From: DASSJT01 sp035691065
Lineage (GTDB): Bacteria > Actinomycetota > Actinomycetes > Actinomycetales > Dermatophilaceae
NCBI GenBank assembly: GCA_035691065.1
Contig: DASSJT010000073.1
Span: 1-64,000 of the forward strand
Length of the DNA stretch: 64,000 nt
Reading direction: 5' to 3'
Shown: piece by piece, positions 8,581 to 16,719 of the stretch
Numbering within the stretch: position 1 is the first letter of the stretch
How the letters are laid out: each line of letters starts with the position of its first letter
Position numbers and translations under genes: made by a program
Notes under the pieces: generated by a model
Databases searched by the model: none
The model's input: the letters and a program-made list of their open reading frames with translations, nothing else
What the model was told of the DNA's origin: nothing

Positions 8581-9451
8581 GACGCGAGCGGCCTGGCCCT
8601 CGCCGGCCTCGCCCGAGGCGGTCGTGCGGCGGCCCCGGCGGGTCAGCACCCGGTTCTTCCGCTCCGAGCTGTGGCTGATCTTCGGCCGGCGCCGCAACTG
8701 GGCGGGACTGGCAGTGCTGGCCGCGGTGCCCGTCGTCATCGCGGTCGCGGTCCGCCTGTCCAGCCCGCACCCGGGCGAGGGACCCGACTTCATCTCCCAG
8801 GTGACCAGCAACGGGGTCTTTGTGGCGCTGGTCGCCCTGACCGTCGAGCTCCCGCTGTTCCTGCCGCTGGCGGTGGCCGCCATCGCCGGGGACGCGATCG
8901 CCGGCGAGGCCAACATCGGCACCCTGCGGTACGTGCTGACCGTGCCGGTGCACCGCACCCGCCTGCTCGCCGTCAAGTACGGCGCCCTGGTGGTCTTCGC
9001 GGCCGCCGCGACCCTGTTGGTGGCCGCGGTGGGCACGCTGCTGGGGCTGGCACTGTTCGGTGGAGGGCCGTTCCTGACCCTGTCCGGGCAGGAGCTGCCG
9101 TTCGCGGAGGGGCTGTGGCGGGTCCTGCTGGTCTGCGGGTACATCACCGCGTGCCTGTCCGCCCTGGCCGCGATCGGGCTGTTCGCCTCGACACTGACCG
9201 AGCAGCCGATCGGTGCCGCGATCGCGGTGCTCATGCTCGCCCTGACCAGCCAGATCCTGGACGTCATCCCGCAGCTGTCGGCCATCCACGAGTACCTTCC
9301 GACGCACTACTGGACGGCCTACGGCGACTTGTTGAGGGAGCCACTGGCCACCGGCGGGGTCGGGGCGGGGCTGACATCGGCGGGGCTCTACACGCTGGTC
9401 TTCGTCAGCGCGGCGTGGGCGAGGTTCAGCTCCCGGGACGTCACCGCGTGA
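8567..9451 (+). CDS. ABC transporter permease (ABC-2 type)
   Basis: Integral membrane subunit of the exporter, 294 residues with about six hydrophobic segments: WAGLAVLAAVPVVIAVAV near 45-65, a long segment near 85-110, LVVFAAAATLLVAAVGTLLGLALF, a segment after LWRVLLVCGYITACLSALAAIGLF, IGAAIAVLMLALTSQIL and a last one near the C-terminus. This ABC-2 layout pairs with DrrA-like ATPases. GGGGAGG at 8553-8559 upstream of the ATG is a strong ribosome-binding site lying inside the ATPase gene. This operon has only one GTATGCCG copy in 3 kb. I see no other compositional sign of transfer. Confidence 0.9.
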   Translation: MSAVETRAAWPSPASPEAVVRRPRRVSTRFFRSELWLIFGRRRNWAGLAVLAAVPVVIAVAVRLSSPHPGEGPDFISQVTSNGVFVALVALTVELPLFLPLAVAAIAGDAIAGEANIGTLRYVLTVPVHRTRLLAVKYGALVVFAAAATLLVAAVGTLLGLALFGGGPFLTLSGQELPFAEGLWRVLLVCGYITACLSALAAIGLFASTLTEQPIGAAIAVLMLALTSQILDVIPQLSAIHEYLPTHYWTAYGDLLREPLATGGVGAGLTSAGLYTLVFVSAAWARFSSRDVTA

Positions 9452-9540
9452 GGACCGACCGCCGCGCATGACGTTCGATGTGGCGACCCAGGCAAACGCA
9501 TCGGCCGCTCGCCCTGACCGACGGTCGCCGCGCCCGAGCG

Positions 9541-10794
9541 TCAGACCCGCCGCTGGCGCGGGAGCAGGACCTCCTCGTAGAGGAGCAGGAGCCCTGCGGC
9601 CACGGGGATGGCCAGCAGCGCGCCCAGGAGGCCGAGGAGGGTGCCACCGGCGAGTGCGGCGACGACGGTCACGGCACCGGGCACCGAGATGGTCCGCTGC
9701 ATGACCCGCGGGGCGACCAGGTAGTTCTCGACCTGCTGGTAGACCAGGTAGTAGATGATCGCGATCAGGGCTTTGCGGGGCTCGTCGAAGAAGGCGACGA
9801 TGCTCACCACCGCGGCCCCCAGCGTGGCACCCACCATGGGCACGAGCCCGAGGATGCCGACCGCCACAGCCAGCACCGCGGCATACGGGATGCCGACGAT
9901 CAGCATCATGAGCCACGACATGGCGGCGTTGACCGCGGCCACGATGGCCTGCCCGATGGCGTACGACCCGGTGCGCCGCATGATCTCCTCCGAGAGGGAG
10001 ATCACACGGGGGCGCCGGGAGGCGGGCACCATGCCGTATGCCGCCTGCTTGACCTTCGGGAACGAGGCCAGGAAGTAGAGGGTCAGGATCAGGACCGTGA
10101 GGGTCTGGAAGACGCCGGAGGCCACGGCGCGCCCGGCGCCCAGCACGCCGCCCATGATCTGGCTCATGAACGCTCCGTCCGTGAGGCGCTTGTTGAGCTC
10201 CCCCTTGAGCCGCTCGATGACGTGGTAGTTGCGGTCGGCCTCCTGGATGAACCGGTTCTTGAGCAGGTGGTCGAAGTAGGAGGGTGCGTTCGTGGCCAGG
10301 TCAGCACCCTGCTGGACCACCGGCGGGACGACGAGCAGACCGATCAGCGTGAAGATGAGGACCAGGCCGGCGAACACGATGGCGACTGCGGCCGGGCGGC
10401 GGACTCCCCGTGAGGTGAGCCCCTCGACGACCGGGTTGAGGGCGAGGGTCAGGAAGAAGGCGATGAGCAGGATCGTCAGGGTGGTGGCCAACCGGCCAAG
10501 AGAGTGCCAGAGACCGATCGCGACGAGGGCTCCTATCGCACCGACGAAGCCGAGGTAGAACGGCGACTGCTTGTTGATGGGACGGCCCAGGGTGCCGTAG
10601 CGGGCCACCGGCTCGGCCTGCGCCTCGGTGGAGGCCGAGGGGGCCACGCCGTCGGGGGACTCGTCGCGTCGCAGCACGTCACCAAGGAGGTCCTGCTCGA
10701 GCTGGCCGTCGCCGTCCTCGGGCACGACGGGGCGGTTGCTCTCGCGCAGCACCTCGAGCTGGTGTCGCCGGAACTCTCTCCACCGCTTCAGCAT
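9541..10794 (-). CDS. AI-2E family transporter
   Basis: Polytopic membrane protein of the PerM/AI-2E family, 417 residues. About 65 soluble N-terminal residues rich in acidic and basic residues precede the first pair of helices (FYLGFVGAIGALVAIGL and LTILLIAFFLTLALNPVVEGL). A large extracytoplasmic loop follows (PPVVQQGADLATNAPSYFDHLL...), then four or five more helices. The FYLVYQQVENYLVAPRVMQ-type block near residue 365 (here YYLVYQQVENYLV) is the family's conserved C-terminal signature. Members export small molecules or ions; substrate specificity cannot be read from the sequence. It is transcribed alone, opposite to the ABC operon, and ends with a basic tail (LLPRQRRV). Confidence 0.9.
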   Translation of the reverse strand: MLKRWREFRRHQLEVLRESNRPVVPEDGDGQLEQDLLGDVLRRDESPDGVAPSASTEAQAEPVARYGTLGRPINKQSPFYLGFVGAIGALVAIGLWHSLGRLATTLTILLIAFFLTLALNPVVEGLTSRGVRRPAAVAIVFAGLVLIFTLIGLLVVPPVVQQGADLATNAPSYFDHLLKNRFIQEADRNYHVIERLKGELNKRLTDGAFMSQIMGGVLGAGRAVASGVFQTLTVLILTLYFLASFPKVKQAAYGMVPASRRPRVISLSEEIMRRTGSYAIGQAIVAAVNAAMSWLMMLIVGIPYAAVLAVAVGILGLVPMVGATLGAAVVSIVAFFDEPRKALIAIIYYLVYQQVENYLVAPRVMQRTISVPGAVTVVAALAGGTLLGLLGALLAIPVAAGLLLLYEEVLLPRQRRV

Positions 10795-10910
10795 TGGTCG
10801 ACAACACCTCCCGCCGAGAACCCTAATGCCGGAGGTGCGTGCTGACGCAGCAGAGGCAGCGGAGCGCCCCCCGAGCGCCCCGGCGGGGAGGGCTCCGACG
10901 GCGGCGCCTG

Positions 10911-10961
10911 GCCGACTGCAGGCCCCGGCCGACTACAGGCCCCGGCCGACTGCAGGCCCCG
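10911..10961. repeat. Three tandem 17-base repeats
   Basis: Unit GCCGACTGCAGGCCCCG, starting at 10911, 10928 and 10945; the second copy has one change (TGCAG to TACAG). It fills the gap between the 3' end of the crotonyl-CoA reductase gene and the start of the AI-2E gene (both minus strand). The units contain a short CTGCAG palindrome but form no long hairpin. Function is unknown. Confidence 0.85.
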
Positions 10962-10980
10962 GCCGGCGGGGCTCTGCCGG

Positions 10981-12321
10981 TCAGGCGTCGCGGAAGCGGT
11001 TGATCGCCTCGACGAAGTGGCTGCGCTTCTCCGGGTCGGTCACGCCCAGACCCCTCTGGGGGCTGAGCGTGAGGACTCCGACCTTGCCCTGGTGGGCGTT
11101 GCGGTGGACGTCGAGAGCGGCCTGCCCGACCTCCTCCAGCGGGTACGTCTTCGACAGGGTCGGGTGGATGAGTCCCCGGTTGATGAGCTCGTTGGCCTCC
11201 CACGCCTCGCGGTAGTTGGCGAAGTGCGAGGAGACGATGCGCTTGAGGTTCATCCACAGGTAGCGGTTGTCGTACTCGTGCAGGTAGCCCGAGGTGGACG
11301 CGCAGGTCACGATGGTGCCGCCCTTCCGGGCGACGTAGACGCTCGCCCCGAACGTCTCCCGCCCGGGGTGCTCGAAGACGATGTCGACGTCGTGCCCGCC
11401 GGTGAGCTCCCGGATCCGCTTGCCCAGGCGCTGCCACTCCTTGGGGTTCTGGGCGGTGTTGTCGTCGTTCCAGAACCGGTAGCCCTCGGCATTGCGGTCG
11501 ATGATCAGCTCCGCGCCCATCGAGCGGCAGATCACGGCCTTCTCGGGGGACGACACGACGCAGACCGGCGTGGCGCCGCCGGCGAGGGCCATCTGGGTGG
11601 CGTACGAGCCGAGGCCGCCGGAGGCACCCCAGATCAGCACCCGGTCGCCGAGCTTCATCGCGGCCCCGTTCTTGGAGATCAGCTGGCGGTATGCCGTGCT
11701 GTTCACCAGACCGGGCGACGCCGCCTCCTCCCACGACAGGTGGGCGGGCTTGGGCATGAGCTGGTTGGCCTTGACGATCGCCAGCTCGGCGAGGCCGCCG
11801 AAGTTGGTCTCGAACCCCCAGATCCGCTGCTGCGGGTCGAGCATGGTGTCGTTGTGGCCGTCGGCGTCCTCGAGCTCGACCGACAGGCAGTGGGCGACGA
11901 CCTCCCGCCCAGGCCGCCACTTCGTGACGCCCGCGCCCGTGCGCAGGATGACTCCCGCGAGGTCGGAGCCGACGACGTGGTAGGGCAGGTCGTGGCGTTT
12001 GGCGAACTCCGAGGTGCGCCCGTAGCGCTCGAGGAAGCCGAAGGTCGACAGGGGCTCGAAGATCGAGGTCCACACGGTGTTGTAGTTGATCGCGCTGGCC
12101 ATGACGGCGACCAGGGCTTCTCCGGGGGCCAGCTCCGGGACCGGCACGTCGTCGATGTGCAGCGACTTGCGGGGATCCTTGTCCCTGGTGGCCATGCCCT
12201 CGAACATGTCCACCTCGTCCTTGTGCACCGTGGCGCCGCGGTAGGACTTCGGGATCGGGAGGCTCGCGTAGGTCTCCGGGCTCCGGTCGCCGGAGAGGAT
12301 CGCGTCGCGGATCTGCTGCAT
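10981..12321 (-). CDS. ccrA: Crotonyl-CoA carboxylase/reductase
   Basis: NADPH-dependent reductive carboxylation of crotonyl-CoA to ethylmalonyl-CoA (or reduction to butyryl-CoA without CO2), the key step of the ethylmalonyl-CoA pathway; it also supplies extender units for polyketides. The 446-residue size is typical. Diagnostic features of this MDR-family enzyme are the N-terminal SYRGATVHKDEVDMFEGM block, INYNTVWTSIFEPLSTF, HVVGSDLAGV, the nucleotide-binding WGASGGLGSYATQMA, and FEHPGRETFGASVYV. The ATG at 12321 fits the usual N-terminus. Epimerase, MeaB, thiolase and a B12-dependent mutase lie within 16 kb, which supports a C4/C5 acyl-CoA role. Confidence 0.95.
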   Translation of the reverse strand: MQQIRDAILSGDRSPETYASLPIPKSYRGATVHKDEVDMFEGMATRDKDPRKSLHIDDVPVPELAPGEALVAVMASAINYNTVWTSIFEPLSTFGFLERYGRTSEFAKRHDLPYHVVGSDLAGVILRTGAGVTKWRPGREVVAHCLSVELEDADGHNDTMLDPQQRIWGFETNFGGLAELAIVKANQLMPKPAHLSWEEAASPGLVNSTAYRQLISKNGAAMKLGDRVLIWGASGGLGSYATQMALAGGATPVCVVSSPEKAVICRSMGAELIIDRNAEGYRFWNDDNTAQNPKEWQRLGKRIRELTGGHDVDIVFEHPGRETFGASVYVARKGGTIVTCASTSGYLHEYDNRYLWMNLKRIVSSHFANYREAWEANELINRGLIHPTLSKTYPLEEVGQAALDVHRNAHQGKVGVLTLSPQRGLGVTDPEKRSHFVEAINRFRDA

Positions 12322-12632
12322 GGCTGGTGACTCCTCGGCCTCGCGTGGGTCGTCAGGGGGTCATTGGACCATCGCCGGTGCGCCCGTCCCGTGGCGGATC
12401 GGCGACATGGCCTACTCGAAAGTAGTGTGGAGCCGATCGCCGCCCAGGGGGAGTGAGACGCCGGTCACGCGGTGACCTGCCTCACCCGATGGACCCGGCG
12501 GGGCAGCGCGCCGCCCGCTTGGTTCAGGCCACTCCCAGACAAGGCTCAGCAACGGGTTCTAGCGTGGCGGTGGAGGAGGCCGCCAGGGGAGGTGGTCGGC
12601 GCTCGTTGTCGGTGTGAGCAGTCAGGAGCGCC
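12322..12632. other. 311-base divergent intergenic region (ccrA / deacetylase)
   Basis: No gene. It should hold both promoters. Visible dyads are CTACT-CGAA-AGTAG at 12412-12425, on the ccrA side, and an imperfect ~33-base dyad at 12452-12484 with core GGTCAC-GCG-GTGACC and outer GTGAG/CTCAC. Either could be a regulator site for ccrA; I cannot assign a protein to them. No confident -35/-10 pair was found. Confidence 0.5.
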
Positions 12633-13547
12633 ATGGCCGGTCGCAGGGAGCGCGAAGGCCTCGCCACCCCACGCTCGGAGGTCAACCCGGAGCCCGTACA
12701 GGCCAATGCGCCGCGAGGCTTCGTCTTCGGACGCCGGCGCTTCCTCGCCTCGGTGGCGGGGGCGTGCCTGCTCGCCGCGGTCGCGGGCGTCGAGGAGGTC
12801 GAGGCCACGGAGGCGCCCTCGGCGACCGATGGAGGCGTGGCGTCCCCGGGCCGGCACACGTCCACCGCCGAGGAGCGGTCGCTCCTGGACCCGCGGTCCT
12901 TCCGCAGCGTGTGGACCACCCAGCCGCTGGTCGCGCTCACCTTCGACGACGGGCCCGACCCGGACTACACCCCGCACGTCCTGGACCTCCTGGCCGACGC
13001 TGGGGCCCGTGCGACCTTCTTCATGGTCGGCCGCAACGCGACCGCCCACCCCGACCTCGTGGCTCGAGCCCGCCGGGAGGGGCATGTGGTGGCCAACCAC
13101 ACGATGGACCACCTCTTCCTCGACGCACTCCCGGAGGCCGCGGTGGCCACCGAGGTCGACCGCGGGCAGGACGTCCTGCGTCGGCTGGAAAGCCCATCGA
13201 ACGCCTGGTTCCGACCGCCGCGAGGGTGGACTTCCGCGGCTGTGGCAACCGTGACCGCCGCGCGCGGGGTGCGCAGCGTCTTCTGGACGGACTGCGTCGA
13301 GGCGCACGCCCACCACCGCATGCCGGCCGCGGCAGCGCGAGCCGTTGCGTCCGCGGCCAGACCGGGCTCCATCCTGCTCGCGCACGACGGTGGGACCATC
13401 ACCGGGCCGAACCCGCAGCGGATCGACCGCAGCTTCACCGTCGAGACCCTCCCGGTGCTGCTTCGCGAGCTTCGCCGGCGGTCCCTGCGGTCGGTCGGCC
13501 TCACCGAGCTGGTCACCTCAGGACTGCCGGGCTTTCAGCAGGAGTGA
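12633..13547 (+). CDS. Secreted polysaccharide deacetylase (CE4)
   Basis: Exported carbohydrate esterase family 4 enzyme that would remove N- or O-acetyl groups from cell-wall or extracellular polysaccharide; 304 residues. The N-terminus has a twin-arginine-like signal (FGRRRFLASVAGACLLAAVAG, residues ~30-50), suggesting folding before export. Catalytic motifs are in order: TFDDGPD (metal and base Asp pair, ~104-110), NHTMDH (zinc His pair, ~155-160), PPRGWTS in place of the usual RPPYG, and ILLAHDGG near the C-terminus. CAGGAG upstream of the ATG at 12633 supports the start. It is probably transcribed alone; the epimerase gene beyond it faces the other way. Confidence 0.88.
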   Translation: MAGRREREGLATPRSEVNPEPVQANAPRGFVFGRRRFLASVAGACLLAAVAGVEEVEATEAPSATDGGVASPGRHTSTAEERSLLDPRSFRSVWTTQPLVALTFDDGPDPDYTPHVLDLLADAGARATFFMVGRNATAHPDLVARARREGHVVANHTMDHLFLDALPEAAVATEVDRGQDVLRRLESPSNAWFRPPRGWTSAAVATVTAARGVRSVFWTDCVEAHAHHRMPAAAARAVASAARPGSILLAHDGGTITGPNPQRIDRSFTVETLPVLLRELRRRSLRSVGLTELVTSGLPGFQQE

Positions 13548-13558
13548 GCCGAGCCGGC

Positions 13559-14035
13559 TCAGTGGGACTCGGCCGAGGGCTCGACGAGCTCCACGAGCAC
13601 CCCTCCGGCGTCCCTAGGGTGGATGAAGTTGACCCGGGAGTTGGACGTCCCCCGTCTGGGGGCCTCGTAGAGCAGCCGTAGCCCGCGCTCCCGCAGGGTC
13701 GCGCTCACCGCGTCGATGTCCGCCACCCGGTAGGCGACCTGCTGCACCCCGGGGCCGGACCGGTCGAGGAACTTGGCGATGGTCGACTCAGGGGTGAGCG
13801 GCGCCAGCAGCTGGACGTGTGAGCCCGAGTCACCCACGGCCATCATCGCCTCCCTGACGCCCTGCTCCTCGTTGACCTCCTGGTGGGCCAGGCGCATCCC
13901 GTAGGTCTCCCGGTAGAACGCGATGGCGGTGTCGAGGTCGGGCACGGCGACACCGACGTGGTCGATGGCCGTGAACAGGGACGTGGCGGGCTCGATGCTG
14001 CGCTCGGCAGCGGGATCGGTGGTGGGCTCGGTCAT
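13559..14035 (-). CDS. mce: Methylmalonyl-CoA/ethylmalonyl-CoA epimerase
   Basis: Interconverts the (S) and (R) forms of methylmalonyl-CoA (and ethylmalonyl-CoA), feeding B12-dependent mutases. A 158-residue vicinal-oxygen-chelate (glyoxalase-like) protein. IDHVGVAVPDLDTAIAFY supplies the first metal His, EVNEEQGVREAMM the conserved segment with the catalytic region, VQLLAPL, VQQVAYRVADID, and FIHPRDAGGVLVELVE the last metal Glu. The ATG at 14035 is used instead of the longer frame because the extension would run into the palindrome at 14053-14092. The N-terminus is Thr/Pro/Glu-rich (MTEPTTDPAAERSIEPAT) and longer than in most homologues. Divergent from the Fic gene. Confidence 0.93.
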   Translation of the reverse strand: MTEPTTDPAAERSIEPATSLFTAIDHVGVAVPDLDTAIAFYRETYGMRLAHQEVNEEQGVREAMMAVGDSGSHVQLLAPLTPESTIAKFLDRSGPGVQQVAYRVADIDAVSATLRERGLRLLYEAPRRGTSNSRVNFIHPRDAGGVLVELVEPSAESH

Positions 14036-14052
14036 GGGGTCGAGCGTAGGGA

Positions 14053-14092
14053 GCGTCCCACACGGCATACAGGGGTATGCCGTGTGGGACGC
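14053..14092. promoter_or_regulatory. Perfect 18-bp palindrome with GTATGCC/GGCATAC arms
   Basis: Arms 14053-14070 and 14075-14092 are exact reverse complements with the 4-base spacer AGGG. The inner seven bases of each arm are GGCATAC and GTATGCC. It lies between the divergent epimerase and Fic genes, 17 bases upstream of the epimerase start codon, so it is not at a gene end. It could be an operator, or a structure in the 5' leader of the epimerase mRNA. Confidence 0.7.
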
Positions 14093-14134
14093 ACCACCCC
14101 TGGTGGCCGTCGTTCCCTGCAGCAGAAGGCACGC

Positions 14135-14185
14135 ATTATCACTTATCGCATTAAGTGATAATCTGCTGCCGTCCGGCTATCACTT
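14135..14185 (+). promoter_or_regulatory. Probable autoregulatory operator of the Fic gene
   Basis: AT-rich perfect dyad with arms ATTATCACTTA (14135-14145) and TAAGTGATAAT (14152-14162) and a 6-base spacer. A third half site, TATCACTT, follows at 14178-14185, abutting the GGGAG ribosome-binding site of the Fic gene. The base composition stands out sharply from its surroundings. Because the Fic protein ends in a winged-helix domain, binding here would block its own transcription and translation; that is an inference. Confidence 0.65.
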
Positions 14186-14195
14186 GGGAGCCACC

Positions 14196-15377
14196 ATGTC
14201 CTGGCCGCCTCTGCGCTACGAGCAGGTCGTGTGGGAGCCGCCGCGCGATCGCGTGGGCCCCACCCGAGCCGAGCGCAGCGCGGTCGGCCGCACCTACGCC
14301 GCCGCGGTGCCCGCGAGCATCGCCCGACGCACCCCCACCGTCCACCCGGCCGTGGCTGCCCAGGCCGAGGAGGCCGTCGTCGAGATGCGGGCGTTCGACG
14401 CCGAGACCCGCGGGGAGGTGTCTGCGCTCGACGCGATCCTGCTGCGGAGCGAGTCGGCATCGTCCTCGCAGATCGAGAACCTCACCGCCTCCGCTCGGGC
14501 GGTGGCGGAGGCCGAGGTCACCCACCAGGGACGCGGGAACGCTGCGGTCATCGCCTCCAACTCCGAGGCCATGGTCGCGGCCATCGACCTGGCCGACCGG
14601 CTGGACGCCGCCGCCATCCTCCGCATGCAGGAGACGCTTCTGCGCGAGACCGCGCCGAACCTCCTCGGGTGGCGGCGTGAGGCGGTCTGGATCGGGCCGG
14701 GCGGCAGCACCCCGCTCACCGCGGAGTTCGTGCCGCCGCAGCACCCGCGGATCGCCCGCGCCATCGATGACCTCGTCGCGTTCATGCAGCGTGACGACCT
14801 CCCCGTCCTGGTGCAGGCGGCGGTCGCGCATGCCCAGTTCGAGACGATCCACCCGTTCGCGGACGGCAACGGGCGCACCGGCCGCGCGATCGTCCACGCG
14901 ATGCTCCGGTCCAAGGGCGTGACGCGGCACGTGACGATCCCGGTGTCGGGCGGTCTGCTCCACGACCGCGCGGCGTACGTGAGCGCCCTCGACGCGTACC
15001 GGGCCGGCGAGGTGGACCCGATCGTCACGGCTTTCGCCCTGGCCTCGCTGCGCGCGGTCGAGCACGGCCGGACGATGTGGCACCGCCTCGATGAGGTCCG
15101 GGCCGGGTGGCGGCGCACCGTCGCCGCGCGCTCCGACTCCGCCGTCTGGCGCCTCCTCGAGGCGCTGGTCGCGCACCCGGTTGTCGACGCGGCGACGGCG
15201 GCCCGGCTGCTCGGGGTGGCCGAGACCAACGTCCACCGGCACCTGCGGGTGCTCACCGAGTCGGGGGTGCTGGTGGCCCAGCATCACCACCGCAGCCGGC
15301 GGACGCTGTGGCGCGCGCCGGAGGTGCTGGGGGTGCTGGACGCCTATGCCGCCGACGTGGGCCGGCGCGTGAGGTGA
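14196..15377 (+). CDS. Fic family protein with C-terminal winged helix
   Basis: Likely AMP-transferase (AMPylator) that adds AMP to a hydroxyl side chain of a target protein; 393 residues. The catalytic motif HPFADGNGRTGR at residues 219-230 is complete. A class-II type inhibitory helix is present at S90-x3-E94-N95 (SSSQIEN), so the enzyme should be self-inhibited until the Glu is displaced. The N-terminal domain (LRYEQVVWEPP...) is of the Fic/DOC N-terminal type. The C-terminus has a winged-helix domain (TAARLLGVAETNVHRHLRVLTESGVLV), giving a possible DNA-binding autoregulator. The ATG at 14196 follows GGGAG. No antitoxin-sized partner gene is adjacent, so it is probably a solitary Fic. Confidence 0.93.
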   Translation: MSWPPLRYEQVVWEPPRDRVGPTRAERSAVGRTYAAAVPASIARRTPTVHPAVAAQAEEAVVEMRAFDAETRGEVSALDAILLRSESASSSQIENLTASARAVAEAEVTHQGRGNAAVIASNSEAMVAAIDLADRLDAAAILRMQETLLRETAPNLLGWRREAVWIGPGGSTPLTAEFVPPQHPRIARAIDDLVAFMQRDDLPVLVQAAVAHAQFETIHPFADGNGRTGRAIVHAMLRSKGVTRHVTIPVSGGLLHDRAAYVSALDAYRAGEVDPIVTAFALASLRAVEHGRTMWHRLDEVRAGWRRTVAARSDSAVWRLLEALVAHPVVDAATAARLLGVAETNVHRHLRVLTESGVLVAQHHHRSRRTLWRAPEVLGVLDAYAADVGRRVR

Positions 15378-15399
15378 GGCCCAAGGATCGGTGACGACC

Positions 15400-15421
15400 C
15401 GGCATACGAGCAGGTATGCCG
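15400..15421 (+). terminator. Short hairpin after the Fic gene
   Basis: Eight-base perfect stem CGGCATAC / GTATGCCG with a 6-base loop, 22 bases downstream of the Fic stop codon. It is built entirely from the recurring octamer. No T-run follows, so efficiency as a terminator is uncertain. Confidence 0.5.
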
Positions 15422-15514
15422 TGTGGCCCTCGCCACCCGTGCCTGCCCTTTGGGCCCCCCGGCCCCGAGGCTAGAGTGAAACGAGAACTCACCAACGGCG
15501 TTGGAGGCCTTGTC

Positions 15515-16717
15515 ATGTCCGACCGCAGCACCACTGTCATCGTCGCCGGAGCGCGCACCCCCATGGGGCGCATGAGCGGATCGCTCAAGGACTTCTCCGG
15601 CTCCGACCTGGGCGGTTTCGCCATCAAGGGCGCCCTCGACAAGGCGGGTGTCAGCCCCGAGCAGGTCGACTACGTCATCATGGGGCAGGTTCTGACCGCG
15701 GGCGAGGGCCAGATCCCGGCCCGGCAGGCCGCGGTGAAGGCGGGGATCCCGATGACCGTTCCCGCCCTGACCATCAACAAGGTCTGCCTGTCCGGCATCG
15801 ACGCCATCGCGCTGGCCGACCAGCTGATCCGTGCGGGAGAGTTCGAGATCGTGGTCGCCGGCGGCCAGGAGTCCATGACCAATGCGCCGCACCTGCTGGA
15901 GAAGAGTCGCGACGGGTTCAAGTACGGCGACGTGACCCTGCACGACCACATGGCCCAGGACGGCCTCTGGGACGCCTTCACCGACCAGGCGATGGGGCGG
16001 CTCACCGAGTCGGCCAACACCGGTGAGCGCGAGTTCAGCCGCGAGGAGCAGGACGCCTTCTCGGCGGCGAGCCACGAGAAGGCGGCGCGGGCCTGGAAGG
16101 ACGGGCTGTTCGACGACGAGGTGGTCGCGATCCAGATCCCACAGCGCAAAGGCGATCCCATCGAGTTCAAGGCCGACGAGGGCATCCGCCCCGACACGAC
16201 GGTCGAGTCACTGGGCAAGCTGCGCCCGGCCTTCTCCAAGGACGGCACGATCACGGCCGGGTCGGCCTCGCAGATCTCCGATGGCGCCGCGGCCGTCGTC
16301 GTCATGAGCAAGGCCAAGGCGCAGGAGCTGGGCCTGAGCTGGCTGGCCGAGATCGGCGCGCACGGCGTGGTGGCCGGCCCCGACTCCTCGCTCCAGTCGC
16401 AGCCGGCCGAGGCGATCCGCACGGCGTGTGCCAAGGAGGGCATCACGCCCGCCGACCTCGACCTGGTCGAGATCAACGAGGCCTTTGCGGCCGTTGGCCT
16501 GGCCTCCACCAAGGAGCTGGGCATCGACGCCGAGAAGGTCAACGTCAACGGCGGCGCGATCGCCATGGGCCACCCGATCGGCATGTCCGGCGCGCGTATC
16601 ACGCTGGCGCTCGCCAACGAGCTCAAGCGCCGTGGCGGCGGGGTCGGCGCAGCCGCCCTGTGCGGCGGCGGTGGCCAGGGCGACGCGCTGATCGTGCGCG
16701 TGCCCGCCCAGGCCTGA
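15515..16717 (+). CDS. Acetyl-CoA C-acetyltransferase (thiolase)
   Basis: Condenses two acetyl-CoA to acetoacetyl-CoA, or cleaves 3-ketoacyl-CoA; 400 residues, homotetramer family. Catalytic residues are all present: acyl-accepting C91 in NKVCLSG, GGQESMTNAPH, H353 in GHPIGMSGAR and the second Cys C383 in CGGGGQG. GGAGG at 15503-15507 fixes the ATG at 15515. MeaB starts two bases after its stop codon, so the two genes are co-transcribed. Together with the dehydrogenase at 2.4 kb, the hydratase at 51 kb and Ccr, it could form the acetyl-CoA to crotonyl-CoA to ethylmalonyl-CoA route, or act in fatty acid degradation. Confidence 0.94.
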   Translation: MSDRSTTVIVAGARTPMGRMSGSLKDFSGSDLGGFAIKGALDKAGVSPEQVDYVIMGQVLTAGEGQIPARQAAVKAGIPMTVPALTINKVCLSGIDAIALADQLIRAGEFEIVVAGGQESMTNAPHLLEKSRDGFKYGDVTLHDHMAQDGLWDAFTDQAMGRLTESANTGEREFSREEQDAFSAASHEKAARAWKDGLFDDEVVAIQIPQRKGDPIEFKADEGIRPDTTVESLGKLRPAFSKDGTITAGSASQISDGAAAVVVMSKAKAQELGLSWLAEIGAHGVVAGPDSSLQSQPAEAIRTACAKEGITPADLDLVEINEAFAAVGLASTKELGIDAEKVNVNGGAIAMGHPIGMSGARITLALANELKRRGGGVGAAALCGGGGQGDALIVRVPAQA

Positions 16718-16719
16718 CC

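Noticed and set aside
7060..9285. A 741-codon minus-strand open frame opposite the ABC exporter operon
   Set aside because: No domain is recognisable, and it is explained by the codon structure of the sense-strand transporter genes.
6395..9451. LolA-like/ABC operon as horizontally acquired island
   Set aside because: It has only one octamer copy in 3 kb, but gaps of this length occur elsewhere by chance and codon use looks similar to neighbours.
14053..14092. Intrinsic terminator
   Set aside because: It lies between two divergent start codons, not at a gene end, and has no T-run.
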